Below, one piece after another: positions 19,824-27,433 of a stretch of 64,000 nucleotides of DNA. Position 1 is the first letter of the stretch, and every line of letters begins with the position of its first letter. Under the pieces are notes generated by a model. It was not told where the DNA came from. It searched no databases and was given only the letters and a program-made list of their open reading frames with translations. The stretch is from Paractinoplanes toevensis (GTDB lineage Bacteria; Actinomycetota; Actinomycetes; Mycobacteriales; Micromonosporaceae), in NCBI RefSeq assembly GCF_018332695.1, contig NZ_BOQN01000010.1:122771-186770 (forward strand), written 5' to 3'. The position numbers were made by a program, and so were the translations under genes.

Positions 19824-20854
19824 TGCTTCCTCCCCTGCCGGAGCAACAGCCCGACGAAATAGACCCCGCCGACCGCCACGGTCAGCACGCCGACCGGCAG
19901 CTGGGTGGGTGCGAACGCGTGCAGGGCGAGCCAGTCGCTGACGATCAGCAGCAGCGCGCCCATCGCCGCGGCGGGCACCAGCGCGACGCCCGGCGTGCCG
20001 GTCAGCCGCCGCGCGAGCTGCGGGGCGGCCAGCGAGACGAAGGAGATCGGCCCGGCCGCCGCGGCCACGGCCGCGGTCAGGGCAACCCCGATGACGAGGT
20101 ACGCGAGACGGGCACGTTCCACCCGTACGCCCAGCGCCGCCGCCGCGTCCTCGCCCATCTCCAGCAGCGACAACCGGGGACCCATTGCCAGCAGCACCAC
20201 GGCCAGGACGCCGAGCACGATCGCGGCCGGCCCGACACCGCGCCAGGCGGCGTTGTTGAGCGTGCCCTGCCCCCAGATCGAGGCGGCCAGCGCGACGGTC
20301 AGGTCGGCCCGCATGATGAACCACTCGTTGACCGAGGTCAGGACCGCACCGACCGCGATACCCACGATGATCAGCCGGAAGCCCTGCACTCCGCGCCGGT
20401 AGGCGAACAGGTAGACGGCGGCCGCGGTGAGCAGGCCACCGGCCAGCGCGCCGGCCACCGTGACGTAGTAGCCGGTGCCGACGGTCGCGGTGGCGACCAG
20501 CACCCCGGTGAACGAGCCGGTGTTGAACCCGATCACGTCGGGGCTGCCCAGCGGATTGCGGGTGAGCGCCTGGAAGATCGCCCCGGCCAGGCCGAGCGCC
20601 GCGCCGAGGATCAGCGCGAGCAGCACCCGCGGCAGCCGCCACTCGACCACCACCAGGTGATCGGCCCCCGAACCGGACCCGGCCAGCGCCCGCAGGACGG
20701 CCGCCGGCGGGATGTCGACCTCGCCGGTGCCGAGCGCGAGCACGGCGGTGGCCAGCGCGGCCAGCACCAGCCCGCCGCAGACCACCAGCGGGCGGACCGG
20801 GACACGGGTGACCGGGCGCAGCACGATCGTGCGGCGGCCGAAGTCGAGACTCAT
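19820..20854 (-). CDS. FecCD-family siderophore permease (second subunit)
   Basis: This 344-residue membrane protein with nine to ten helices is of the FecCD/BtuC class. Typical segments are WRLPRVLLALILGAALGLAGAIFQALTRNPLGSPD and, near the C-terminus, GPISFVSLAAPQLARRLTG, the loop that contacts the ATPase. It pairs with the permease encoded upstream to form the channel. The ATG at 20854 overlaps the stop of the first permease gene. Confidence 0.93.
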   Translation of the reverse strand: MSLDFGRRTIVLRPVTRVPVRPLVVCGGLVLAALATAVLALGTGEVDIPPAAVLRALAGSGSGADHLVVVEWRLPRVLLALILGAALGLAGAIFQALTRNPLGSPDVIGFNTGSFTGVLVATATVGTGYYVTVAGALAGGLLTAAAVYLFAYRRGVQGFRLIIVGIAVGAVLTSVNEWFIMRADLTVALAASIWGQGTLNNAAWRGVGPAAIVLGVLAVVLLAMGPRLSLLEMGEDAAAALGVRVERARLAYLVIGVALTAAVAAAAGPISFVSLAAPQLARRLTGTPGVALVPAAAMGALLLIVSDWLALHAFAPTQLPVGVLTVAVGGVYFVGLLLRQGRKQ

Positions 20855-21879
20855 CGGGTACCGACCTTGGCCCGGCGGATCCACCAGATCAAGACCGGGG
20901 CACCGACGAACGCGGTGACGATGCCGACCGGCAGCTCGCCGGGGCGGATCACGACCCGGCCGACGATATCGGCCGACAGCAGCAACACCGGACCGCACAC
21001 CACGGTGTACGCGAAGATCCAGCGCTGGTCCGGCCCGGCGAAACGGCGCACCACCTGCGGCACCATCAGGCCGATGAAACCGATCGGCCCGGCCGCCGCG
21101 GTGGCCGCCCCGGTCAGCAGCATGACCGCCAGAACAGCCAGAAGACGGGTACGGCCGATGTTGGCGCCCAGCGAACGGGCCAGGTCGTCGCCGAGCGCCA
21201 CGGCATTGAGCGAACCGGCCACCAGCAGCGCCAGGACCGCGCCGGCCAGTACGAACGGCAGGATCGTGCGGGCCACCTCGATCGGCCGCCCGGCGATCGT
21301 GCCGGCATCCCAGAAGCGAAGGTAGTCGAAGGCGCGCGGGCGGACCAGGCGGACACCGGCCGAGATGCCGTCCAGCACCGCGCCGAGCGCGACCCCGGCC
21401 AGGGTGAGCCGGATCGGGGTGGCGCCGCCCCGGCCGGCCGAACCGAGCGCATACACGCCGACCAGGGCGAACGCCACCCCGCCGAAACCGAACCACAGGT
21501 ACTGGTCGATGTCGGTGCGCCCGAGGAAACCGATCGCGAGGACCATGAACAGCCCCGCCCCGGCGTTGATGCCGAGGATCTGGGTGTCGGCGAGCGGATT
21601 ACGGGTGACCGCCTGGATGACGGCGCCGGACAGTCCGAAGGCGACACCCGCCAGCAGACCGAGAACTGTCCGTGGCACCCGCAGATCGCGCACGACGGTC
21701 TGATCGGCGCCGGCGCCGTGGTGCACGAGGGCGTCCCAGACCGTGGCCGGGGCGATCGCCCGGGTGCCGATCGCGACGCTCAGCAGGCAGACAACGCCGA
21801 GAACGGCGAGCCAGGCGGCCAGGACGGTGCCTCGCCGGAGGGCCGGGCGCGCATCGCTCGCGGTGCGCGTCAAGACCAT
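20851..21879 (-). CDS. FecCD-family siderophore permease (first subunit)
   Basis: This 342-residue polytopic protein has the class segments LRVPRTVLGLLAGVAFGLSGAVIQAVTRNPLAD and GPIGFIGLMVPQVVRRF. It is the first gene of a five-gene operon (two permeases, ATPase, two half-transporters) in which every junction is a 4-base overlap. The ATG at 21879 has no clear ribosome binding site. It lies six bases after the TAACCT of an iron box, the same geometry as in the binding-protein gene. Confidence 0.93.
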   Translation of the reverse strand: MVLTRTASDARPALRRGTVLAAWLAVLGVVCLLSVAIGTRAIAPATVWDALVHHGAGADQTVVRDLRVPRTVLGLLAGVAFGLSGAVIQAVTRNPLADTQILGINAGAGLFMVLAIGFLGRTDIDQYLWFGFGGVAFALVGVYALGSAGRGGATPIRLTLAGVALGAVLDGISAGVRLVRPRAFDYLRFWDAGTIAGRPIEVARTILPFVLAGAVLALLVAGSLNAVALGDDLARSLGANIGRTRLLAVLAVMLLTGAATAAAGPIGFIGLMVPQVVRRFAGPDQRWIFAYTVVCGPVLLLSADIVGRVVIRPGELPVGIVTAFVGAPVLIWWIRRAKVGTR

Positions 21880-21883
21880 TCCC

Positions 21884-21902
21884 GGAGGTTAGCCTAACCA
21901 AC
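21884..21902 (-). promoter_or_regulatory. IdeR/DmdR1 iron box for the siderophore permease operon
   Basis: Read on the minus strand, the 19-mer GTTGGTTAGGCTAACCTCC matches 15 of 19 positions of the consensus TTAGGTTAGGCTAACCTAA and ends four bases before the ATG at 21879. The embedded TAACCT is six bases from the ATG. A weak -35 (ATGACC, minus strand, 21914-21909) fits a spacing of about 17. This supports iron-repressed, possibly leaderless, transcription of the whole operon. Confidence 0.87.
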
Positions 21903-21953
21903 CCCGGCGGTCATGATCCGTATGTGGTTTAACTCTCTGTAATGACAACCACT

Positions 21954-21994
21954 TTGACGCTGCGTAGTTTTTGGCTATAGTCGGATGAGTCCGA
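21954..21994 (+). promoter_or_regulatory. Promoter of the SpeD-like gene pair with dyad at the start site
   Basis: TTGACG (21954-21959) and TATAGT (21976-21981) are separated by 16 bases, giving a near-consensus vegetative promoter that is unusually good for this genome. The dyad TCGGA-TGAG-TCCGA (21981-21994) covers the expected transcription start. Further upstream GTGGTT (21924-21929) and AACCAC (21947-21952) form a second inverted repeat just before the -35. Both dyads are candidate operators. The leader to the ATG at 22029 is about 40 bases and has AGGAAGAG as its ribosome binding site. Confidence 0.65.
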
Positions 21995-22028
21995 TTCACC
22001 CAGATATGCCTGCTAGGAAGAGTTGAAC

Positions 22029-22436
22029 ATGACGCTCGCGCTCCCGACCGCCACCACTCTCCGTAACGACATCGTCGCCGGCGACGCCACTGCGTACCGT
22101 GACCTGGCGCCGATGATCACCCGGCAGCGACTGGTGGTCGAGGGCTACCCGACGTTCGTGATCACCGACGAGCACATCAAGGACTATCTGTCCAAGCTCT
22201 CGGTGGTGACCGACATGATCACGATCATCGAGCCGGTGACCCACGTCAGCGAGCTGTACGGCTGGGCCGGCTGGATCCACTGGGAGACCTCGGGCGCGCA
22301 CTTCTACTCCTGGGAGCGCCCGCTCTCGTTCTTCAGCGTCGACATCTACACCTGCAAGGCGTTCGACCCGGCCAAGGTCGTCGAGTTCACCGAGCAGTAC
22401 TTCCGGACCACCGAGATCGTGGCGAAGGGGTTCTGA
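22029..22436 (+). CDS. AdoMet decarboxylase (SpeD)-like protein, divergent active site
   Basis: This 135-residue protein has the length and strand pattern of class 1b SpeD. It matches in the RLVVEGY region, the TIIEP strand, Y-G-x-x-G before the active loop and the end DIYTC (equivalent to DLFTC). In place of the canonical pyruvoyl-forming E-S-H...H it has E-T-S-G-A-H-F-Y, so a serine is present but the motif has changed. It may decarboxylate another amino acid or be inactive; neofunctionalised SpeD homologs that use ornithine or arginine are known. ATG 22029 follows AGGAAGAG. It is two bases upstream of, and surely co-transcribed with, an acyltransferase gene. Confidence 0.5.
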   Translation: MTLALPTATTLRNDIVAGDATAYRDLAPMITRQRLVVEGYPTFVITDEHIKDYLSKLSVVTDMITIIEPVTHVSELYGWAGWIHWETSGAHFYSWERPLSFFSVDIYTCKAFDPAKVVEFTEQYFRTTEIVAKGF

Positions 22437-22438
22437 TC

Positions 22439-23275
22439 GTGACGTACGACCTCGCCGCGAGCACGGTCCGGCTGCGCACCGCCGCGGCCCTCGCCGCCCA
22501 CCCCTCGGCCGGCCGCTTCGTGGCCCTCGCCGTCGGCGCCGCCTCCCCGATGGCCGACGTGGCCCGCGACCTCGAACGGCAGGTCTTCGAGAAGTCGTTC
22601 GGCAACGACGCCGGCCAGATGGCCGCCGAGTACCGCCGATACGAGGACGACAGCCTGTTCTTCATCGTGCTCGACCGGAAGACCGGGATGCCGGCCGGCG
22701 CGGGCCGGGTGATCGACAGCGGCGGCAAGACCCTCGACGACGCGCCCGGCCGCATCGACACTCCGCTGTCCGCCATCGTCGCCCTGCACAACCTCGGCAA
22801 CGGCCGGATCTGGGACTTCGCCACCCTCGCGGTGCTGCCCGCCTACCGCGGCGGACGGTCCGGCCTGGCCGTCAGCTCGCTGCTCTACCGCACCTTCCTC
22901 AACGCGGGACGGCTGGCCGGCGTACGCCACGTCGTCGCCATGCTGGACCACCGCGCCCACCGCAACATGAAGCTGATCGGCGTGCACTTCGCGGCGATGG
23001 CCGGCTCGGAGCCGTTCGCATACCTCGGCTCGCCCGCCACCGAGGCGCTCTACGTGCCGTTCGCCGAGCTCATCCCGTCGATCGGCCGGCAGGCCCAGCG
23101 CCTGGGCCGGCTCACCGGCCAATTCCACGGCGAGATCCGCGCCCGGGGCGTGCGCCGGCTGGTCACCCGCCGCATCGCGGCCCGCGTCGCCGGGCAGATC
23201 GCCACCGGCGACGGTCTCGACGAGCACATCACGCTGCCCGGCCTGGACCGCCGCCAGCTGATCCGCCAGCGCTGA
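22439..23275 (+). CDS. LuxI/FeeM-like (GNAT-fold) N-acyltransferase
   Basis: This 278-residue protein looks like the autoinducer-synthase/N-acyl-amino-acid-synthase branch of the GNAT fold. Features are R-x-x-x-F in LERQVFEKSFG, the acidic YEDDSLFFIVLDR strand, GAGRVI, an acyl-CoA-binding turn (PAYRGGRSGLAVSSLLY) and a helical C-terminal part from residue 205. No signal peptide is present. The GTG at 22439 follows AAGGGG, two bases after the SpeD-like stop. The pair could make an N-acyl amine. The acceptor and donor are unknown, and the family call is from motif pattern only. Confidence 0.55.
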   Translation: MTYDLAASTVRLRTAAALAAHPSAGRFVALAVGAASPMADVARDLERQVFEKSFGNDAGQMAAEYRRYEDDSLFFIVLDRKTGMPAGAGRVIDSGGKTLDDAPGRIDTPLSAIVALHNLGNGRIWDFATLAVLPAYRGGRSGLAVSSLLYRTFLNAGRLAGVRHVVAMLDHRAHRNMKLIGVHFAAMAGSEPFAYLGSPATEALYVPFAELIPSIGRQAQRLGRLTGQFHGEIRARGVRRLVTRRIAARVAGQIATGDGLDEHITLPGLDRRQLIRQR

Positions 23276-23284
23276 CGTTCTCCG

Positions 23285-24019
23285 CTACCAGCGGTCCAGG
23301 CGGGCGGACAGCACCGACAGCGCGGCCACCCCGGCCGTCGAGGTGCGCAACACCTCGCGGCCCAGCCGCACGGCGGTCGCACCGGCCTGCTCGAACGTCG
23401 CCCGCTCACCGTCGCTGATGCCACCCTCCGGGCCCACCACCAGCACGATCTCGCCGCTCGCCGGCAGTGCGGCGGTGGTCAGCCGCTCGGCCGCCTCCTC
23501 GTGCAGCACGAACGATGCCGCGGCCTCGGTCAGCCGAGCCGCCACCTGCTTCGTCGAGCAGTCCGGATCGCCGGCCACCATCGGCAGCCACGAGCGCCGG
23601 GCCTGCTTGGCCGCCTCCCGGGCGGTCGTCGCCCACCTGTCCCGGGCCTTGAAACCGCGATCGCCACGCCACTGCGCCACCGACCGGGACGCCGCCCACG
23701 GCAGAATCTCGTCCACCCCGATCTCGGTCATCGCCTGCACAGCCAGCTCACCCCGGTCGCCCTTGGCGATGCCCTGCACCACCACGAGCCGCGGATCGGA
23801 CGCCGGCACGGCCGCCCGCCCGGTGACGGTGACCTCGACACTGCCCCGGCCGACCGCGGTGACCTCGGCCGTCGCGCTGCCGCCCCGCCCGTCCGCGAGG
23901 ATCAGCGCCTCGCCCACCCGCAGCCGTTGCACGGTGGCGGCGTGATGGCCCTCCGGCCCGTCGAGGGTGTAGGCGGAACCGACCGGCAGCTCGTCGACCA
24001 GGAACAGGGGTGCGGACAC
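23285..24019 (-). CDS. rsmE: 16S rRNA (uracil-1498-N3)-methyltransferase
   Basis: This 244-residue SPOUT-fold enzyme shows an N-terminal PUA-like barrel (GHHAATVQRLRVGE), VVVQGIAKGDRGELAVQAMTEIG, and the AdoMet-binding knot LVVGPEGGISDGE ... VRLGREVLRTSTAGVAAL. It methylates U1498 of 16S rRNA. The start is GTG 24019. It follows the kinase gene by 15 bases on the same strand. In the usual order dnaJ is its direct upstream neighbour; here 17 kb separate them. Confidence 0.95.
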   Translation of the reverse strand: MSAPLFLVDELPVGSAYTLDGPEGHHAATVQRLRVGEALILADGRGGSATAEVTAVGRGSVEVTVTGRAAVPASDPRLVVVQGIAKGDRGELAVQAMTEIGVDEILPWAASRSVAQWRGDRGFKARDRWATTAREAAKQARRSWLPMVAGDPDCSTKQVAARLTEAAASFVLHEEAAERLTTAALPASGEIVLVVGPEGGISDGERATFEQAGATAVRLGREVLRTSTAGVAALSVLSARLDRW

Positions 24020-24034
24020 CCCCGGACCCTATCG

Positions 24035-25447
24035 TCAGCCCCCGGGCGGCGGCTGGAAGCTGTCCATCACCTCGGCGAAGCGGGGCAGCTCGGACGCCCA
24101 CTGCGAGGCCCGCGCGTCCCAGCGGAACAGGTACACCTGCCCGTCCCGCTCGATCATCCGCTCGATGCTGTGCCGGTCGGTGGTGGTGTACTCCCAGTCG
24201 GCGCCGGCCGCGCCGGGAGCCTGCTCGATCCGCAGCCGCCGGTACTCCGGCCAGCCGCCGGCGTGGGCACGTTCCATCTCGGTCAGCGCCTCCAGCAGGT
24301 TCTGCGGGGCGGGGCGCACCGGCTCGACCAGCATCCAGGGGCCGCTCTCGTAGTCACCGGCCTGGAAGCCGAGACCGGACTCGGTGGCCGTCATCTCCAC
24401 CGGCAGCATCACCCGCAGCCCGATCCCGCTGACGTGCCAGTACCAACCCGGAGGCGGGGCGGCCGGGCTCGCCGCCACGGCCGGGGTGCCGGAGCCGTCG
24501 TCCGGGCGCAGCACGAGAACCGCGGCGACCAGCGCGACCAGCACGCCGAGCAGGGTGGCCAGGACGGCGACCCGCCTCCGCCGGACGGCCGGGACGGCGG
24601 CCGTCGCCGGCCACGGCCGGTCGGCCGGTTGCCCGGTCACCGACCGCAGCGCGGACTCCACCATGGCCGGCTCGGGCCGGGCGGCCGGGTTGCGGCGCAG
24701 CAGGGCCACGATCAGCTCGGTGAGCGGCCCCGCGTGCCGCGGCGGCTCCGGGGTCTCCTCGGCCAGGGCCAGCAGCGTCTCGGTAGTGGTGGCCCGCACG
24801 AACGGCGGCCGGCCCTCGGCCGCGTGGTAGAGGGTCGCGCCCAGCGACCACAGGTCCGACTCGGGCAGCGCCACCCCGTCGAGCAGCCGCTCCGGCGCCA
24901 GATATTTCGGCGAGCCGAGAATGATGCCGGCCCCGGCCAGCGCCCGGACCCCCTCGGCGGTCACCGCCGGGCCGAAATCGCTGAGCATCACCCGGCCGTC
25001 GTTCGCGATCAGCACGTTGGACGGTTTGACGTCGAGGTGCAGCAGCCCGGCCCGGCGCACCGCGAGCAGGCCCTCCATGACGGCCAGGCCGATGCCGGCG
25101 ACCCGGGCCGGCGGCAGCGGGCCGGACTCGTCGAGCACCTGCTGCAGCGACCGGGACGGCACGAACTCCATCACGATCCACGGCGCGTCGTCGTCCGGCA
25201 GCACGTCCAGCACCCGCACCACGTTCGGGTGGTCGACCAGGGTGAACGAGCGGGCCTCACGGGCCGTCCACACCCGGAACACGTCTTCCTCGTCCGGGCT
25301 CAGGCCGTGCGGCAGGGCGCATTTCTTGAGCGCCACCCCGACGTCCTCGACCTCGTCGTGGGCCAGCCAGAGACGGCTCATCCCGCCGGTGGCGATCGGG
25401 TGGAGGACCCGGTAGCGACCGGCGATGAGTTGCCCCACCGTCACCAT
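24035..25447 (-). CDS. Transmembrane Ser/Thr protein kinase
   Basis: In this 470-residue protein the kinase domain spans residues 8-275: catalytic lysine in VALKKC (about 41), catalytic loop HLDVKPSN (137-144; Leu instead of the usual Arg, a non-RD type), and DFG at 157-159. One membrane helix follows at 293-313, and then an external domain of about 150 residues of unknown fold. This is the PknB-like layout with a non-PASTA sensor. The ATG at 25447 (or the GTG two codons later) begins the conserved GQLIAGRYRV. It is expressed with rsmE. Confidence 0.88.
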   Translation of the reverse strand: MVTVGQLIAGRYRVLHPIATGGMSRLWLAHDEVEDVGVALKKCALPHGLSPDEEDVFRVWTAREARSFTLVDHPNVVRVLDVLPDDDAPWIVMEFVPSRSLQQVLDESGPLPPARVAGIGLAVMEGLLAVRRAGLLHLDVKPSNVLIANDGRVMLSDFGPAVTAEGVRALAGAGIILGSPKYLAPERLLDGVALPESDLWSLGATLYHAAEGRPPFVRATTTETLLALAEETPEPPRHAGPLTELIVALLRRNPAARPEPAMVESALRSVTGQPADRPWPATAAVPAVRRRRVAVLATLLGVLVALVAAVLVLRPDDGSGTPAVAASPAAPPPGWYWHVSGIGLRVMLPVEMTATESGLGFQAGDYESGPWMLVEPVRPAPQNLLEALTEMERAHAGGWPEYRRLRIEQAPGAAGADWEYTTTDRHSIERMIERDGQVYLFRWDARASQWASELPRFAEVMDSFQPPPGG

Positions 25448-25522
25448 GTACCGGACGCTACTGCATCGATACACCGGACTCGACCCGCTGGACGGGCGAG
25501 CGTAGGGTCGGCGGCATCCCAT

Positions 25523-25555
25523 TGATCCGTGACTTCCTCTGATCCGTAAATCCTC
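25523..25555 (+). repeat. Adjacent direct repeat upstream of secreted-protein gene
   Basis: TGATCCGTGACTTCCTC (25523-25539) is followed at once by TGATCCGTAAATCCTC (25540-25555). Two adjacent near-identical copies 20 bases before the ATG at 25575 look like a double binding site for a regulator of the sortase locus. The biological role is inferred only. Confidence 0.5.
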
Positions 25556-25574
25556 TGGTCTTGGCGACGCGCAT

Positions 25575-26828
25575 ATGTGGAAACGCGGAAAAGGTCAGCT
25601 CTGGCGGGCGCTGCCGATCCTCTGCACCGGCCTGCTCTTTCTCATGCCCGTGCACCCTCGGGTGCCGGTCGCGCACACCGCCCTCGCACCCGCCGACCTG
25701 GCGATCCGGTTCGAGGCGCTCCTCGGGCAGCACTCGGTGCTCGCGGCCGACCTGATGCGCAGCCGCATCCGCGGCGACGACGACTTCGTGCAGGCCGCCA
25801 ACACCGCCCTGGGCCGCAACACCAAGGACATGACCGACCTGGTCGGGCAGCTGTTCGGCACCGGGACCGCGGAAAAGTTCAGTCCACTCTGGTCAGAGCA
25901 CATCGTCGAGCTCTTCGCGTACGCCGGGGCGCTCGCCGCCCGGGACGACACGGCGAAGGGTGACGCCCTGCACGAGCTCACCGAGTACGAAGTGGAGCTC
26001 GGCGACTTCTTCGCGGGCGCCTCCCAGGGCCGGCTCCGCCCCGCGGCGGCCCGGCAGGCGGTCGTCGCGCATGTCGGACATCTGACAGGGCAGGCCGACG
26101 CGTACGCCGCCGGGGACTACGCCACCGCCGACGACCTCTACCGGATGGGCTACCAGCACACGTACGACCTCGGGCTCACCCTCGCCGAGGCGCTGCTGCC
26201 CGCCGCCGACGCCGCCACCCTGCGCGAGCCGCTGTGGCGGCTGCGGTCCCAGCTGGGCAGGCTGCTGGCCGAGCACGCCGTGCTGGTCGAGGACCTGACC
26301 CGGGCGGCCGTGACGGAAACCCCCGACTTCGCCGCCTCCGGCAACATGATCAACGGAAACACCCGGGATCTCGCCGCGGCGATGGACACGCTGTTCGGCC
26401 CGGCGGCGGCCCGGCAGTTCCAGGCGCTGTGGGCCGACCACGTCGAGCAGCTGGTGGCCTACGCCCAGGGCCACCAGGACACCGCGAGCACCGCGATGGC
26501 CGGCATCGAACGGCGACTGGGCGCCTTCCTGTCCGGCGCGACCGGCGAGCGAATCGGCACCGCTGCGCTGACGGCGGCGCTGCAGAAGCACGACATGATG
26601 CTGATGCGCCACGCCGACGCGTACGCGGCCAAGGACTACGCCACCGCCCACGACGTGGCCTACCAGACCTACCAGGAGATGTTCGACCTGGCCCGGACGA
26701 TGGCCGACGCGTTCGGCGCGAGCGTCGCGGCAAAGCTGCCCCGGGGCGGGGCACAGACCGGCCACGGCGGGATGGCCGCGATCGTGTCGTCCCTGCCCGG
26801 CTCCTCGTCGTCCGGACCGGGCCGCTGA
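25575..26828 (+). CDS. Secreted protein with two tandem His-rich helical repeats
   Basis: At 417 residues, it has a signal peptide in residues 1-38 and then two copies of a domain of about 170 residues (45-208 and 222-385). Conserved pairs include His53/His234, Asn76/Asn257, His109/His289, His166/His339, an A-D-A-Y-A-A stretch and a final Y-rich helix. The spacing of histidines on predicted helices suggests a metal-binding four-helix bundle, but the family is not recognised. The stop overlaps the sortase ATG (TGATG), linking it to surface or extracytoplasmic function. There is no LPxTG motif at its C-terminus. Confidence 0.65.
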   Translation: MWKRGKGQLWRALPILCTGLLFLMPVHPRVPVAHTALAPADLAIRFEALLGQHSVLAADLMRSRIRGDDDFVQAANTALGRNTKDMTDLVGQLFGTGTAEKFSPLWSEHIVELFAYAGALAARDDTAKGDALHELTEYEVELGDFFAGASQGRLRPAAARQAVVAHVGHLTGQADAYAAGDYATADDLYRMGYQHTYDLGLTLAEALLPAADAATLREPLWRLRSQLGRLLAEHAVLVEDLTRAAVTETPDFAASGNMINGNTRDLAAAMDTLFGPAAARQFQALWADHVEQLVAYAQGHQDTASTAMAGIERRLGAFLSGATGERIGTAALTAALQKHDMMLMRHADAYAAKDYATAHDVAYQTYQEMFDLARTMADAFGASVAAKLPRGGAQTGHGGMAAIVSSLPGSSSSGPGR

Positions 26829-27433
26829 TGCCGCCGTACGCCCGGATCTCGGCCCTTGCCGCACTCACCCTGGGTCTGCTCGCCGGCCTGGGCACCAGGC
26901 CGGCACCCGCGCGACAGCCCTCGCCCGCCGGCCAGGCGGCGGCGGCCGGCCACCCGCGGCCCGCCTTTCACGCGGACCGCACCTACGACGCCGTCGCCGC
27001 GCCGGTCCGGCTCCGCATCCCGGCGCTGCACGTCGACAGCAAGGTGCAGCGTCTCGGCCTGCGGACCGACGGCACGATCGCGGTGCCGGACCGCACCGAC
27101 GTCGCCGGCTGGTACGACCAGGGTCCCCGCCCCGGCCAGCCCGGCCCGGCCGTGATCCTCGGCCACGTCGACTCGACGACCGGCCCGGGCATCTTCATCG
27201 GCCTGGCCGCCGTGCAACCGGGCGCCACCGTCCGCATCGACCGCTCCGACGGCACCTACGCGGCCTTCCGGATCACGCACGTGTCCCGGGTGCCGAAGGT
27301 CGAGTTCCCCACCGACGTCGTCTACGCGCCCACCCTCGACCCGACCCTCCGGCTGGTCACCTGCGGCGGCAGCTTCGACCGGGCCCGCGGCAGCTACCGG
27401 GACAATGTCATCGCGTTCGCCGACCCGGCATAG
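26828..27433 (+). CDS. Class F-like sortase
   Basis: This 201-residue exported protein has an N-terminal hydrophobic anchor (residues 8-24) and a compact sortase domain. The catalytic triad is visible: His in VILGHVDS, Cys in LRLVTCGG, and Arg in RGSYRDN. The start of the domain, PVRLRIPALHVDSKVQRLGL, is typical of actinobacterial class F sortases. Such enzymes are small and often act on unknown targets; no classical LPxTG substrate is seen nearby. ATG 26828 overlaps the upstream stop. Confidence 0.87.
   Translation: MPPYARISALAALTLGLLAGLGTRPAPARQPSPAGQAAAAGHPRPAFHADRTYDAVAAPVRLRIPALHVDSKVQRLGLRTDGTIAVPDRTDVAGWYDQGPRPGQPGPAVILGHVDSTTGPGIFIGLAAVQPGATVRIDRSDGTYAAFRITHVSRVPKVEFPTDVVYAPTLDPTLRLVTCGGSFDRARGSYRDNVIAFADPA

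Noticed and set aside
22439..23275. Classical acyl-homoserine lactone synthase
   Set aside because: Only part of the LuxI motif set is seen, the protein is longer (278 residues), and no LuxR partner is nearby, so it is reported as LuxI/FeeM-like only.
12406..23275. Siderophore biosynthesis cluster
   Set aside because: Transport genes are complete but no NRPS, NIS synthetase or N-monooxygenase is present, so only uptake can be claimed.
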